A stretch of 12,789 nt of DNA from an uncultured bacterium (GTDB lineage Bacteria > Cyanobacteriota > Vampirovibrionia > Gastranaerophilales > Gastranaerophilaceae). The notes beneath the pieces are model-generated. The model was given only the letters and a program-made list of their open reading frames with translations, was not told where the DNA came from and did not search any database. This document shows positions 5,682-12,789 of this stretch, piece after piece. Position 1 is the first letter of the stretch; each line of letters starts with the position of its first letter. The stretch covers positions 1 through 12,789 of the forward strand of contig USHE01000038.1 of assembly GCA_900554385.1 (NCBI GenBank), given 5' to 3'. A program made the translations under genes and the position numbers.

Positions 5682-8600
5682 CTATTTTAATGATTCCATT
5701 TTGGAGTGAATATAAATGATATTATCTATGTCAAGCATAGGATCTACCCCTGCCGGCAGCGAAGGTTTTGCCATAGAGATGCCGAGTTCCTGCATACGGG
5801 CGTATTTGTAACATTCTGTAAGATATTTTGAATAAGCTTCTTTTATGTGTTCGTTGCCTTCTGCATTCATTTCTTCAACCACTTTGACAAGCGGGTCGGT
5901 AAGTTGTTTTATTGCAGGATTACCTTTACTCAAATCTTTTTTCTGTGAAATATCATAGAAAATATGTTCGCTTTCTGCAAGTTCGTTAATGTGTTTGCCG
6001 CGGATTTGGAATTCGCTTATAACGCCGCTTTTGTGTTGAATATTCATCTGGCAGGTTGTATAGCCCGAAGCTTTGACGGCTTTTTGGGAATTGTAAATTT
6101 TACTGTAGGCATCTTCTTTACCTTTCGGGGCATTTACATCAGAAATTACAATAACCTCGTAGCCCTGACGTCTGCAATGAGCCTGAAGTTGTTTAATCTG
6201 AACACTTGAAAAGTATGGAATACCGCCTTCACCCTGATAGTTGTTTATTTCAAGGAGTTTAATCTCCCCGCTGTCAATTGCATCCAGTAAAGACCTGTGG
6301 ACTTTTGAAATTGACGCAGGAGAAGTATCATCCATAACAAGTCTTGCGCCGTAAGCGTCCTGAATTGTATTGCGTACGGTGTCATAGTCATTTATAAGTC
6401 TTTGTTTTTGCATATTGTATTTTTCGATGAAAATATCTGCGACTTCCTGCGTCAAAGGTTCGTCACCTTTTTTGAGTTTTTCAGCGTTATATTTATCTAT
6501 ATCGCTCAAATCTGCTATCTTTTCATCAAGCCTGTCAATTTCGCGGTATATTTTTTCGTTAAGTCCGGACAAGTCTTTTACTCTGTGTTGAAGTGTTGTA
6601 CCTGCCAGAGAGCCGAAACAGTTCTGATAATCAGTTTTAATATCATCTTTATTTCTTACAACCCAGTTATAGAAATCTTCCGAGTGAGCCGAAATCTTTC
6701 TGTTTTCTTCAAGAGTGTATTTATGAGAGAATTTTTCATTTGTATAAAGGTTTGAGTTTATACTTATAGAATTCTTCTCATTCATTTTAAACATCCAGTC
6801 AGGAAGTCCGAATTTTACGAGCAGTTCTTTAAATTCTTTTGAATATTTACTATAATCGCCCTCGGATGCAACTGCAAGAAAATCCGCTTTATTTGTATAA
6901 GCATACGGAATATGCCAGTCCGGAATGCCGGCATTTTCAAATTCTTTAACATACTTACATTTATCTAAATCAGGGTCAAAAGTTCCGTCATCAGCCTTTG
7001 CTTTTACCATCAAAGGAGTACCGTCAGGGTTAAATACAGGATTTCCGTTACCATCTGTCGCTTGCACCATTTTATGTACAATTATCTCATCAATATTTAT
7101 ATCTTCTATTGAACCGTCCTTATTATAAACTGTTATAATACCGTCTTTTTGGGTAACTTTGGAATCATTGGCATGAGCAATTTCATGTCTTAGTGTATAT
7201 TTAATATCTGATAAATATCTAGCATTTACACTAATGTTATGGGTAGGGAATTCATGGTATCCACCGGATTTAAATACTTTATCAATATAACCCTGTTTTA
7301 TTACACTCAAATCAATGGTAGGAGGTAAAACTGCTTTACCTTTGCTTGCTTTTTGCCATTCCATAAGTTCATTATAGATAAAATCAAGTGATTCAGTATC
7401 ATTTTCGTCTGCAAGAAACATTTTTACGCCGAATGAGTCGTAAATTTTTTCGCAGCGTTCACGTGCTGCTTGAGGAAGAAGCGTCAAATATTTTTCTTTA
7501 TACAGGCGTTTTATATTATCTTTTGATTTTTTAGAGTAATTATTAAGATTACTTTCGAGGTTTTCGCGCATGTAATTTTTTAACGTTTGAATCTTCTTAT
7601 CTTTGATATAGTTTTTTATATCAAGCATAGATATCGACGGAATAGAATGAATTTTAAAATATTTTTCAAACTGTTTCTCTGGCATTGTTTGATAATTTGC
7701 GACTAAATCTTTAAAGATTTTGGCGTCATCAGGATATTCTTTTTCCATATATGAAAGATATTCTGTTGCGTTACCGTAAGAGTATGTTTCTTCTCCGTGG
7801 AATTCTTTATCTATATCCATGTAAGTTTTTAGTTTAGAATAATTGGAGGAATCTACAATAATGTCGCTTCTATTTAGCCATTCAACGATTTTGGCAGTTT
7901 CGCCATGAATTTTACCTAATATATATTTATCTTTAACTTCAGACAAATTAGGAAGCCAGGTTTTCATTTGTTGAATAAAATCAATACGCTTTTGCGGGTC
8001 ATTAATCTTCTTGATATTACGTTTAAGCAGCGATTTAAGTTGTTTGTCCTGAACATCACTTGCGGACATTTTCATCCCATCAATCTTTTTATACACCTGC
8101 GGCTGCAATTCTCTTATCTTTGCGACAACTAACATATTGTTGAAATTATTCAAAATATCTTTTACCTGAACTTGAAGTGTTTTGTTTTCTGGTGCCACAA
8201 GCACTTTTGAAACATTTTCCAAATCACTAAGATTTCTGTAAAGTCCTATTATTGCAAACTTGAGTTTTTTAAGTTCTTCATCAGTATAAACATTACTTGA
8301 CAGCAAGTCTTTTGTATTTGTTATTGTATAAATGTCTTTTAATTCGTACATATTTGCGCCGGTATCACTTTTCAAAGACACTGCCCGTTTAAGTGCTACA
8401 ATTGACTTTTTATCATCAAAATTTGCGGCGGTTGTAAGTAAATCATCTACATTTCGCCAAGAGTTATCCATAGAATTTTCACGTTTAGGCATATCAAGCA
8501 AAATTTGTGCTGCCTCTATACTATTCGAATCTGCAGAAAATATCCATGATTCTATCGCATCACAGTTTTCAGGAATATTGTCAAACTCATTAGTAATATT

Positions 8601-10922
8601 TTTTATTAAACTAAAAGCATTATCCGGTTTTAACTTATTATTGCCTGCGACAACGGTTATAATATTTGCGGCAAACTCATCCCCAAATTTCGTACGTATT
8701 TCACCAATATTCGCTGAAATCTCAGGCAAATTTTTTTTGCCAAACCTTTCAGCCAGTTTATTTATGGTATAGTCACTGTAGAAATAAGATTTTCCGTCTT
8801 TATTTTTCAATGTCGTAAGTGTATTTCTAAAATCTTTTAATATCAATTTTGTTTCCGGAACATCAATATAATCACCGACATGCGGAGGATTTTCAAGTCT
8901 TTGTGCAAAAGGTGCCACTTCCTCAAGCTCATCGGCTCGCACTCCGCCCTCAAGCACAGGGCTGTTTTTTTGCTTCATTTGAGGGTCAAATTCGCCTTTA
9001 AAAAGCTCTTTACTTGCTTTCAAACCGGTAATGGTTGATACAACTATTCCTATACCGTTGTTTTTAAGAGTTTCAGCAAGACCCTCGTCATAGTTAAGGG
9101 CGCCTATCATCGCTAAATCACCCGCAGCAGAAAGAGTAAAATCAGTGCCTTTTTCAGCAAGAACTGCAAGTGCTTTATTACCGCCGTTCCGCAAAATCTG
9201 TGAAGCGTATTTCATGCCCTGTCTGCCTGCTGCACCGCCGATTATTAAACCTCCGATATCCATTGCAAGAATTTTCTTTAACAAAGTCATCCTCTCATCG
9301 GAAACTTCATCACGGCTCAATTCTTCCGTAAATCCGAGTACATTCTTGGCTGCCATGCCTGCCATAGCTACTTTACCGCCTGTAGCAACCATTCCCATAC
9401 CAAGAGGTGCGGCAGGAGTTAAAGTCAGGATTCCGCCGACACACATTACCGCCATTCCACCCATTGAAGCAAGACCTGAATATTTCTCTACAACGGTCAT
9501 CTGGTCATCTCGCATGGCTTTGGCAAGTTCATCAACATTTTCTTTGCCTAATGCGTTTTTGTAATCATTCTGATAAGCTTCAAGATAGCTTTCATAGGTT
9601 TTTCCGCCGAGTAATTTAGTCAATTTATTATCCTGCTCCTGCGCAGACACTTTTAACAGAGTATTTAATGCTTTGTTCTTCTGAGCGTCTGTTTTAAATA
9701 GCTCACCAAAACCTATCGTTAATTTGCCGTTTTCATCCTGAGATATTTTCAAATCCAGTTTTTGTTTTGTTATTATTGAAGCTAAATCATTTTTTGCACT
9801 TTCTGGTGATGCAGAGTAATAATCCGCAAAAAATGCCGAAATCTTATCTGCTCTGTCAGCAGCAGGAGGTTCGTTTCCGCCTGTGGTGTTGCCGTCTATA
9901 TCAGAGTAAGTCTTTGTTTGTTCTGCATATTCATCCAGCAGAAGTTTTACGTTATTTTTTAGTTCCTGTGTTTTATTATAAGCTCCTGTTGCAAAACTCA
10001 TTTCACCTTTTGACTGCTGCAGGTTTTCAAATGCATTTTTATCAAATTTTGTTCCGCGTTCGAGTTCGAATGTTTCTTCAAAAGTCATTGGTTCATCACT
10101 GTCAAACGGATGAGTATCGGGAGTAAATCCCGGAAATTTTTTATTCTGACCCTCTATAGAAAATTCGCCCAGTGTTTCTGTTTTTGCATTCCGCGCAATT
10201 TTTGAAATAAAATCCGCGGTTTCTTCATCATCCAGCATAATAAGCTTGTGCTGAACATCTTTTATACCTTTCATAGTTGAAATGGAATCTGTAGTTTTAG
10301 TGATATATTCATCTAAAATCTTTGTAAATTCTTCTCCGGAAAAATTCCCGCGTAATTTATCCAAATATGAAATGCCAGTTTCGTCCTTGCGCTCAAAACG
10401 TTTTATTATCATTTCTTTAAGACGCTCTTTATTATGCTCGTAATATTCTCTTTTGGTAAGCTTTCCCTCTCTTGCTTTTTGCAAAAAAGTTAATCCCTGA
10501 TATTCTTTATCTAAAACATCGCCGACATTTTTTGAAGATAGTTTTGTTCCCAATACATTTTTTATATTGTCATATCCTTCCGAGATATATCCGTTGTCGG
10601 TTCTTCTAATAATATCAATTGCAGACTGCAAATTTTCGGACAGATAATCCATAGACAAATCCTGTGCCTGCTCACGGGTTAGTGTAGTTTTTTGAAACTG
10701 ATTACCGTGTGAAGCGTCTTTTTCAGCGTGTTCAAGCGTTGTACCTTTTTCAGAAGACAAAGTACCCGTTTTTGAGAATGCAGAGATCTTTTGAGCCTCT
10801 GTCATACTTAACGCTCCCTTCTGAACCATTATTGATACCAGAGTTTCACTGCTTATTTTAGCCAATTCAGGGTTCTGAGCGAGATATATGTTAATTTTTT
10901 CTTCTACACTAATATTTGTCAT
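5682..10922 (-). CDS. Giant multidomain protein with lethal-factor-like metallopeptidase and RelA/SpoT-like nucleotidyltransferase domains
   Basis: An open frame of 1768 codons from GTG 10988; residue numbers here use that start. I prefer ATG 10922 (1746 residues), because a TATAAT at 10998-10993 would start transcription inside the first codons. Neither start has a good ribosome binding site. Residues 23-500 are mostly helical and charged with a Gly/Pro-rich linker near 370. Residues 505-665 contain three Gly/Ala-rich hydrophobic stretches (about 505-555, 576-592, 620-650) that could enter a membrane. Residues 690-1180 are unrecognised and helical. About 1225-1400 is a zincin resembling anthrax lethal factor: H1268-E-I-A-H1272, Y1362 and D1369. 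About 1450-1690 resembles RelA/SpoT synthetases: R1469-V-K1471 and K1479 (ATP), D1544 (metal), Y1643 (base stacking), E1659 in EFQIR, then AESEH. There is no N-terminal signal peptide. A secreted toxin or effector is the best guess; target and product are unknown. Confidence 0.85.
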   Translation of the reverse strand: MTNISVEEKINIYLAQNPELAKISSETLVSIMVQKGALSMTEAQKISAFSKTGTLSSEKGTTLEHAEKDASHGNQFQKTTLTREQAQDLSMDYLSENLQSAIDIIRRTDNGYISEGYDNIKNVLGTKLSSKNVGDVLDKEYQGLTFLQKAREGKLTKREYYEHNKERLKEMIIKRFERKDETGISYLDKLRGNFSGEEFTKILDEYITKTTDSISTMKGIKDVQHKLIMLDDEETADFISKIARNAKTETLGEFSIEGQNKKFPGFTPDTHPFDSDEPMTFEETFELERGTKFDKNAFENLQQSKGEMSFATGAYNKTQELKNNVKLLLDEYAEQTKTYSDIDGNTTGGNEPPAADRADKISAFFADYYSASPESAKNDLASIITKQKLDLKISQDENGKLTIGFGELFKTDAQKNKALNTLLKVSAQEQDNKLTKLLGGKTYESYLEAYQNDYKNALGKENVDELAKAMRDDQMTVVEKYSGLASMGGMAVMCVGGILTLTPAAPLGMGMVATGGKVAMAGMAAKNVLGFTEELSRDEVSDERMTLLKKILAMDIGGLIIGGAAGRQGMKYASQILRNGGNKALAVLAEKGTDFTLSAAGDLAMIGALNYDEGLAETLKNNGIGIVVSTITGLKASKELFKGEFDPQMKQKNSPVLEGGVRADELEEVAPFAQRLENPPHVGDYIDVPETKLILKDFRNTLTTLKNKDGKSYFYSDYTINKLAERFGKKNLPEISANIGEIRTKFGDEFAANIITVVAGNNKLKPDNAFSLIKNITNEFDNIPENCDAIESWIFSADSNSIEAAQILLDMPKRENSMDNSWRNVDDLLTTAANFDDKKSIVALKRAVSLKSDTGANMYELKDIYTITNTKDLLSSNVYTDEELKKLKFAIIGLYRNLSDLENVSKVLVAPENKTLQVQVKDILNNFNNMLVVAKIRELQPQVYKKIDGMKMSASDVQDKQLKSLLKRNIKKINDPQKRIDFIQQMKTWLPNLSEVKDKYILGKIHGETAKIVEWLNRSDIIVDSSNYSKLKTYMDIDKEFHGEETYSYGNATEYLSYMEKEYPDDAKIFKDLVANYQTMPEKQFEKYFKIHSIPSISMLDIKNYIKDKKIQTLKNYMRENLESNLNNYSKKSKDNIKRLYKEKYLTLLPQAARERCEKIYDSFGVKMFLADENDTESLDFIYNELMEWQKASKGKAVLPPTIDLSVIKQGYIDKVFKSGGYHEFPTHNISVNARYLSDIKYTLRHEIAHANDSKVTQKDGIITVYNKDGSIEDINIDEIIVHKMVQATDGNGNPVFNPDGTPLMVKAKADDGTFDPDLDKCKYVKEFENAGIPDWHIPYAYTNKADFLAVASEGDYSKYSKEFKELLVKFGLPDWMFKMNEKNSISINSNLYTNEKFSHKYTLEENRKISAHSEDFYNWVVRNKDDIKTDYQNCFGSLAGTTLQHRVKDLSGLNEKIYREIDRLDEKIADLSDIDKYNAEKLKKGDEPLTQEVADIFIEKYNMQKQRLINDYDTVRNTIQDAYGARLVMDDTSPASISKVHRSLLDAIDSGEIKLLEINNYQGEGGIPYFSSVQIKQLQAHCRRQGYEVIVISDVNAPKGKEDAYSKIYNSQKAVKASGYTTCQMNIQHKSGVISEFQIRGKHINELAESEHIFYDISQKKDLSKGNPAIKQLTDPLVKVVEEMNAEGNEHIKEAYSKYLTECYKYARMQELGISMAKPSLPAGVDPMLDIDNIIYIHSKMESLK

Positions 10923-10992
10923 ATCTAATCTTTTATAACGTCTTATAAAAGTTGATACGGACTTTTGAATATTTTCTTTAACAATCACACAA

Positions 10993-10998
10993 ATTATA
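10993..10998 (-). promoter_or_regulatory. Candidate -10 element of the giant gene
   Basis: A perfect TATAAT on the minus strand, 65 nt or more ahead of ATG 10922. No good -35 lies 16-18 nt upstream (best is ATCAAT at 17), so it may be weak or need an activator. Its position argues against GTG 10988 as the translation start, because transcription would begin near 10986. Confidence 0.3.
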
Positions 10999-11016
10999 TT
11001 AAAATATCGTTACAAA

Positions 11017-11045
11017 TTGATTTACCCGGCGTAATATGCTACACT
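11017..11045 (+). promoter_or_regulatory. Candidate extended -10 promoter of the GGDEF gene
   Basis: TTGATT (11017-11022), 17 nt, TACACT (11040-11045), with TG one base ahead of the -10 (11037-11038). Transcription near 11052 gives a leader of about 16 nt carrying AGAGAGGG (11054-11061), 6 nt before ATG 11068. It faces away from the giant gene's promoter region, so the two genes diverge. Confidence 0.42.
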
Positions 11046-11067
11046 CCTTGCTAAGAGAGGGTTTAAC

Positions 11068-11940
11068 ATGAAAAACATAATTGTATATACAAGTAAAAAA
11101 ATTTCAAATCTCGCTGATGTTTTGGCGAAACTTGATGATGTAAATGTAAGAATTGAAGATGCTGAAAAATTAAGAGAATACGAAACTCTCAATCCGGGTT
11201 TGATTGTCGTTGAAGATGTTCCGAATATTAAAGACGTTTTGATGGTTACAAAATTCAAAGCTCCTGTCCTTTTTGTAGGCGAAACTTTCAAAGGAACTAC
11301 CGTTCGTGCGGTTACTTTCGATATGATTAAAACTCCTGTAGATAATGACGAACTCTTAATCAGAGCAAAATCTTTATTAAAAATAAAAGAATTAAGAGAA
11401 AAACTTTTACAAGTTTCTACAACTGATGAACTCACAGGACTTCACAACAGAAAATACCTTCAAGAACGTCTTGAACAGGAAATTTCACGCGCAAAACGCT
11501 ACGGAACTAAACTTTCCTGCTTACTGTTTGACCTTGATTTCTTTAAGGTTGTAAACGATATCTACGGATACGAATGGGGCGATGTGCTTCTTCGTTCTAT
11601 TGCAGACAAACTCAAACAACTCATTAGAAAAGAAGATATTTTAACAAGATATGGTGATGAAGAATTTCTTCTTATCCTCCCGAACACATCTGAAGAAAAT
11701 GCATTCCTTTTTGCAGAACGTTTCAGACGTGATATTGAGAAAATGGAATTTATTCCTGCCGGAGAAGAAGAAAGACATCCTATCACAATTTCTGGCGGTA
11801 TTTCATCATACCCGTGCCTTGAAAATGTAGATGAGGACGTTAATACAATAATCCGCTATGCAGAACATGCTCTGTATAATGCTAAAAAACGCGGGAAAAA
11901 CAAAATTATTCAATTCTCACAAATTAACTTGGGAGAATAA
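11068..11940 (+). CDS. GGDEF-domain protein with degenerate receiver (diguanylate cyclase-like)
   Basis: 290 residues, no membrane helix. Residues 1-105 look like a receiver domain that has lost its chemistry: no acidic pair in the first strand, Glu (E49) where the phosphoacceptor Asp is expected, and Thr where the conserved Lys precedes Pro (T89-P90). Residues about 115-285 are a GGDEF domain: TDELTGLHNR (119-128), metal residue D155 in FDLDFFK, N163-D164, G171-D172, the signature as GDEEF (196-200) instead of GG(D/E)EF, SGGIS (242-246) and ALYNAKKRGKN (268-278). The inhibitory I-site RxxD is present (R187-D190) at the standard 5-residue distance. The Gly-to-Asp change in the signature raises doubt about cyclic di-GMP synthesis; it may be a weak enzyme or a nucleotide-binding regulator. 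AGAGAGGG supports the ATG. It diverges from the giant gene; a functional link is unproven. Confidence 0.9.
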   Translation: MKNIIVYTSKKISNLADVLAKLDDVNVRIEDAEKLREYETLNPGLIVVEDVPNIKDVLMVTKFKAPVLFVGETFKGTTVRAVTFDMIKTPVDNDELLIRAKSLLKIKELREKLLQVSTTDELTGLHNRKYLQERLEQEISRAKRYGTKLSCLLFDLDFFKVVNDIYGYEWGDVLLRSIADKLKQLIRKEDILTRYGDEEFLLILPNTSEENAFLFAERFRRDIEKMEFIPAGEEERHPITISGGISSYPCLENVDEDVNTIIRYAEHALYNAKKRGKNKIIQFSQINLGE

Positions 11941-11945
11941 TAAAT

Positions 11946-12053
11946 TTGTCTGATTGGCAAATTATCAATGAAGCTAAAACAACTTTGAAAAGTTGTAAGT
12001 ATAAAAAAGCGGACCTCGTCCGCCCTTCCTTTCTGAACACTTACAAAGTGTAA
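11946..12053 (+). CDS. Possible 35-codon small protein or decayed gene start (TTG start)
   Basis: A frame opens at TTG 11946, 10 nt after GGAG at the end of the GGDEF gene, and runs to TAA at 12051-12053. The product begins LSDWQIINEAKTTLKSC and ends LNTYKV; its first half looks protein-like. However, it spans three hairpins including the minus-strand terminator, so the second half is probably not protein-coding by selection. It could be a tiny protein co-transcribed with the GGDEF gene, the head of a gene lost from this site, or chance. Confidence 0.2.
   Translation: MSDWQIINEAKTTLKSCKYKKADLVRPSFLNTYKV
11979..11996. repeat. Hairpin-forming inverted repeat after the GGDEF gene
   Basis: ACAACTT (11979-11985) and AAGTTGT (11990-11996) pair perfectly around TGAA. 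It is the first of four consecutive stem-loops in the 200-nt convergent gap 11941-12140. No U run follows on either strand, so it is not a terminator. TTGTAAGT (11993-12000), which shares its right arm, can instead pair with ACTTACAA (12039-12046). Confidence 0.4.
12003..12023 (-). terminator. Rho-independent terminator of the TPR gene
   Basis: On the minus strand, GCGGAC-GAG-GTCCGC (12023-12009) forms a 6-bp GC-rich stem and is followed directly by six U (12008-12003). This is a textbook intrinsic terminator, about 117 nt past the TAG of the TPR gene. Read on the plus strand it has no U run. Confidence 0.75.
12037..12051. repeat. Hairpin-forming inverted repeat in the convergent gap
   Basis: ACACTT (12037-12042) and AAGTGT (12046-12051) pair perfectly around ACA. 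It lies between the two opposed terminators. No U run follows on either strand. Its left arm overlaps the sequence that could pair with 11993-12000 instead. Confidence 0.35.
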
Positions 12054-12068
12054 AATCTGGTTATTTTT

Positions 12069-12093
12069 AGGCGATGGAAACACCGCCTTTTTT
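12069..12093 (+). terminator. Rho-independent terminator of the GGDEF gene
   Basis: AGGCG (12069-12073) pairs with CGCCT (12084-12088); after one A-C mismatch, TG pairs with CA under a GAAA tetraloop, and six T follow (12088-12093). It lies about 130 nt past the GGDEF stop and faces the minus-strand terminator at 12003-12023, so the convergent genes are insulated from each other. Confidence 0.7.
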
Positions 12094-12140
12094 ATTATAT
12101 AAATCTAAGCAAGTGCCACCAATTTACCCGTTGTTATTCA

Positions 12141-12789
12141 CTATGACAATTCTCTAATCATTTCGTGCGCTTCTTCATTATCAGGGAAATTCTCCGTTAC
12201 TTTTTCCAACAACTCAAGTGCCGTATCCTTATCCCCAAGTTTCACATCACATTTTGCGATATTAATAATTACGTAAGGATTTAAAGGTTTTCCGTCTAAA
12301 ATATTGTTAAAAATATTTCTAGCCTGAGCATATTCCCCTAATTCAAAATAAGTTAAACCCAAAAGGTTTTTAACTTCAGGATTACGTTCAAGTTCAAAGG
12401 ATTTAATCAAGAAGTTTTTAGCATCCTCATAATTTTTCATCAGATAACGAATTTTACCTGCTATATGAAGCAAAAATCCACTCTGAACCGACTTTCCGAT
12501 TGCTGCATTAATTTGCGCAAGAGCTTTTTCCAAATCGCCCGTGTGCATTTTATTAAGTGCTGAAAATGCCAGAATATCTCCATTTTCAGGCAAAATTGCC
12601 AGAGCTTTCTGATAAAATTCGTCTGCTTTTACAAAGTCAGTCGTTGCATGAAGATAATTTGCATATTCATAAAGAATTTCCGCATTATCCGGAGCAAGTT
12701 CAATTGCTTTTTCAAATTCGTCTTTTGCATAATCAAACAATCTTCTTGTCAGATAGATAACGCCCAAATCCTTGAGAGCAGGAGCATAT
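12141..12789 (-). CDS. Tetratricopeptide repeat protein, 5' end outside the window
   Basis: The frame is open to the right edge: ahead of the in-frame TTG at 12767 it continues upstream with YAPALKD (12788-12768), which completes a TPR helix, so that TTG is not the start and the gene is cut by the window. 215 residues are visible, almost entirely TPR helices: about six repeats of roughly 34 residues, for example ALKDLGVIYLTRRLFDYA, with the turns LAPDN, ILPEN and NFPDN marking repeat ends. TPR arrays bind other proteins and often serve in complex assembly or envelope biogenesis; no catalytic domain is visible and the partner is unknown. It ends in TAG and has a strong terminator about 117 nt downstream. 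Confidence 0.88.
   Translation of the reverse strand, partial: YAPALKDLGVIYLTRRLFDYAKDEFEKAIELAPDNAEILYEYANYLHATTDFVKADEFYQKALAILPENGDILAFSALNKMHTGDLEKALAQINAAIGKSVQSGFLLHIAGKIRYLMKNYEDAKNFLIKSFELERNPEVKNLLGLTYFELGEYAQARNIFNNILDGKPLNPYVIINIAKCDVKLGDKDTALELLEKVTENFPDNEEAHEMIRELS

Noticed and set aside
9145..9564. A 139-codon open frame on the plus strand inside the giant gene, with similar ones at 8332-8772, 9767-10126 and 6402-6755
   Set aside because: All lie antisense within a continuous coding frame that has readable domains; their translations show no recognisable motif or consistent ribosome binding site, and long antisense frames are common opposite lysine/glutamate-rich genes.
10923..10988. 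GTG 10988 as the start of the giant protein
   Set aside because: It has no ribosome binding site, and the TATAAT at 10993-10998 would start transcription at or after it; ATG 10922 is preferred, though the longer form cannot be excluded.
11022..11435. A 137-codon minus-strand frame opposite the start of the GGDEF gene
   Set aside because: It overlaps both the promoter and the first third of a well-supported gene, and its serine/phenylalanine-rich translation is typical of an antisense shadow.
12557..12760. A 67-codon plus-strand frame opposite the TPR gene
   Set aside because: The minus-strand frame encodes clear TPR repeats over the same bases; the opposing translation is leucine/histidine-rich without motif.
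12141..12767. TTG at 12767 as the start of the TPR protein
   Set aside because: The frame stays open to the window edge and the extra residues (YAPALKD) complete a TPR helix, so the gene starts outside the window.
1..12789. CRISPR arrays, insertion sequences, tRNA or rRNA genes
   Set aside because: No regularly spaced repeats, transposase-like frame, terminal inverted repeats flanking a gene, or cloverleaf-like sequence was seen on either strand by eye.

Overview
The window is AT-rich, tightly packed bacterial DNA with no rRNA, tRNA, CRISPR array or insertion sequence that I could find. Gene content is that of a low-GC host-associated or fermentative bacterium: an OmpR-type two-component system, tadA, an EamA permease, a BioY-like biotin carrier, rimI, a GGDEF protein and a TPR protein. 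The style of the proteins, especially the very large lysine/asparagine-rich one, reminds me of gut Vampirovibrionia (Gastranaerophilales). That is an impression only; no marker gene here settles the lineage.

Layout. Bases 1-144 look like a divergent promoter region: AGGAGG on the minus strand at 6-11 suggests a gene starting just left of the window, and a plus-strand promoter drives the first operon. 145-2961 is a compact plus-strand operon: response regulator, sensor kinase (1-nt gap), tadA (stop and start share one base). An EamA permease follows from its own likely promoter (3009-3899). It meets a minus-strand block tail to tail, the two stop codons overlapping in one TTAA. Read in its own direction, that block is a giant gene (about 10922 down to 5682), a 144-residue unknown protein (5584-5150), rimI (5112-4582) and a bioY-like gene (4585-3896). 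A GGDEF-domain gene diverges from the giant gene (11068-11940). A 200-nt gap with opposed terminators separates it from a TPR gene cut by the right edge.

The centre of interest is the giant protein (1746-1768 residues). Its C-terminal third carries two readable enzyme domains: an anthrax-lethal-factor-like zinc peptidase (HEIAH, then a Tyr and an Asp where lethal factor has its catalytic Tyr and third zinc ligand) and a RelA/SpoT-like nucleotidyltransferase in which the ATP-binding R-x-K...K, the metal Asp, the base-stacking Tyr and the catalytic Glu can all be placed. A Gly/Ala-rich hydrophobic region lies in the middle. This looks like a multidomain toxin or effector. The small unknown gene just downstream, with its own promoter next to a 10-bp perfect inverted repeat, is in the position expected of an immunity or antitoxin gene. 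The domain calls rest on motif recognition; the toxin and immunity roles are inference.

Other notable points: two genes in the minus block (the 144-residue gene and rimI) both have a TAAAAT box exactly 6 nt before ATG, implying leaderless transcripts. The GGDEF motif is altered to GDEEF while the inhibitory RxxD site is kept. The sensor kinase has an unusual G1 box.
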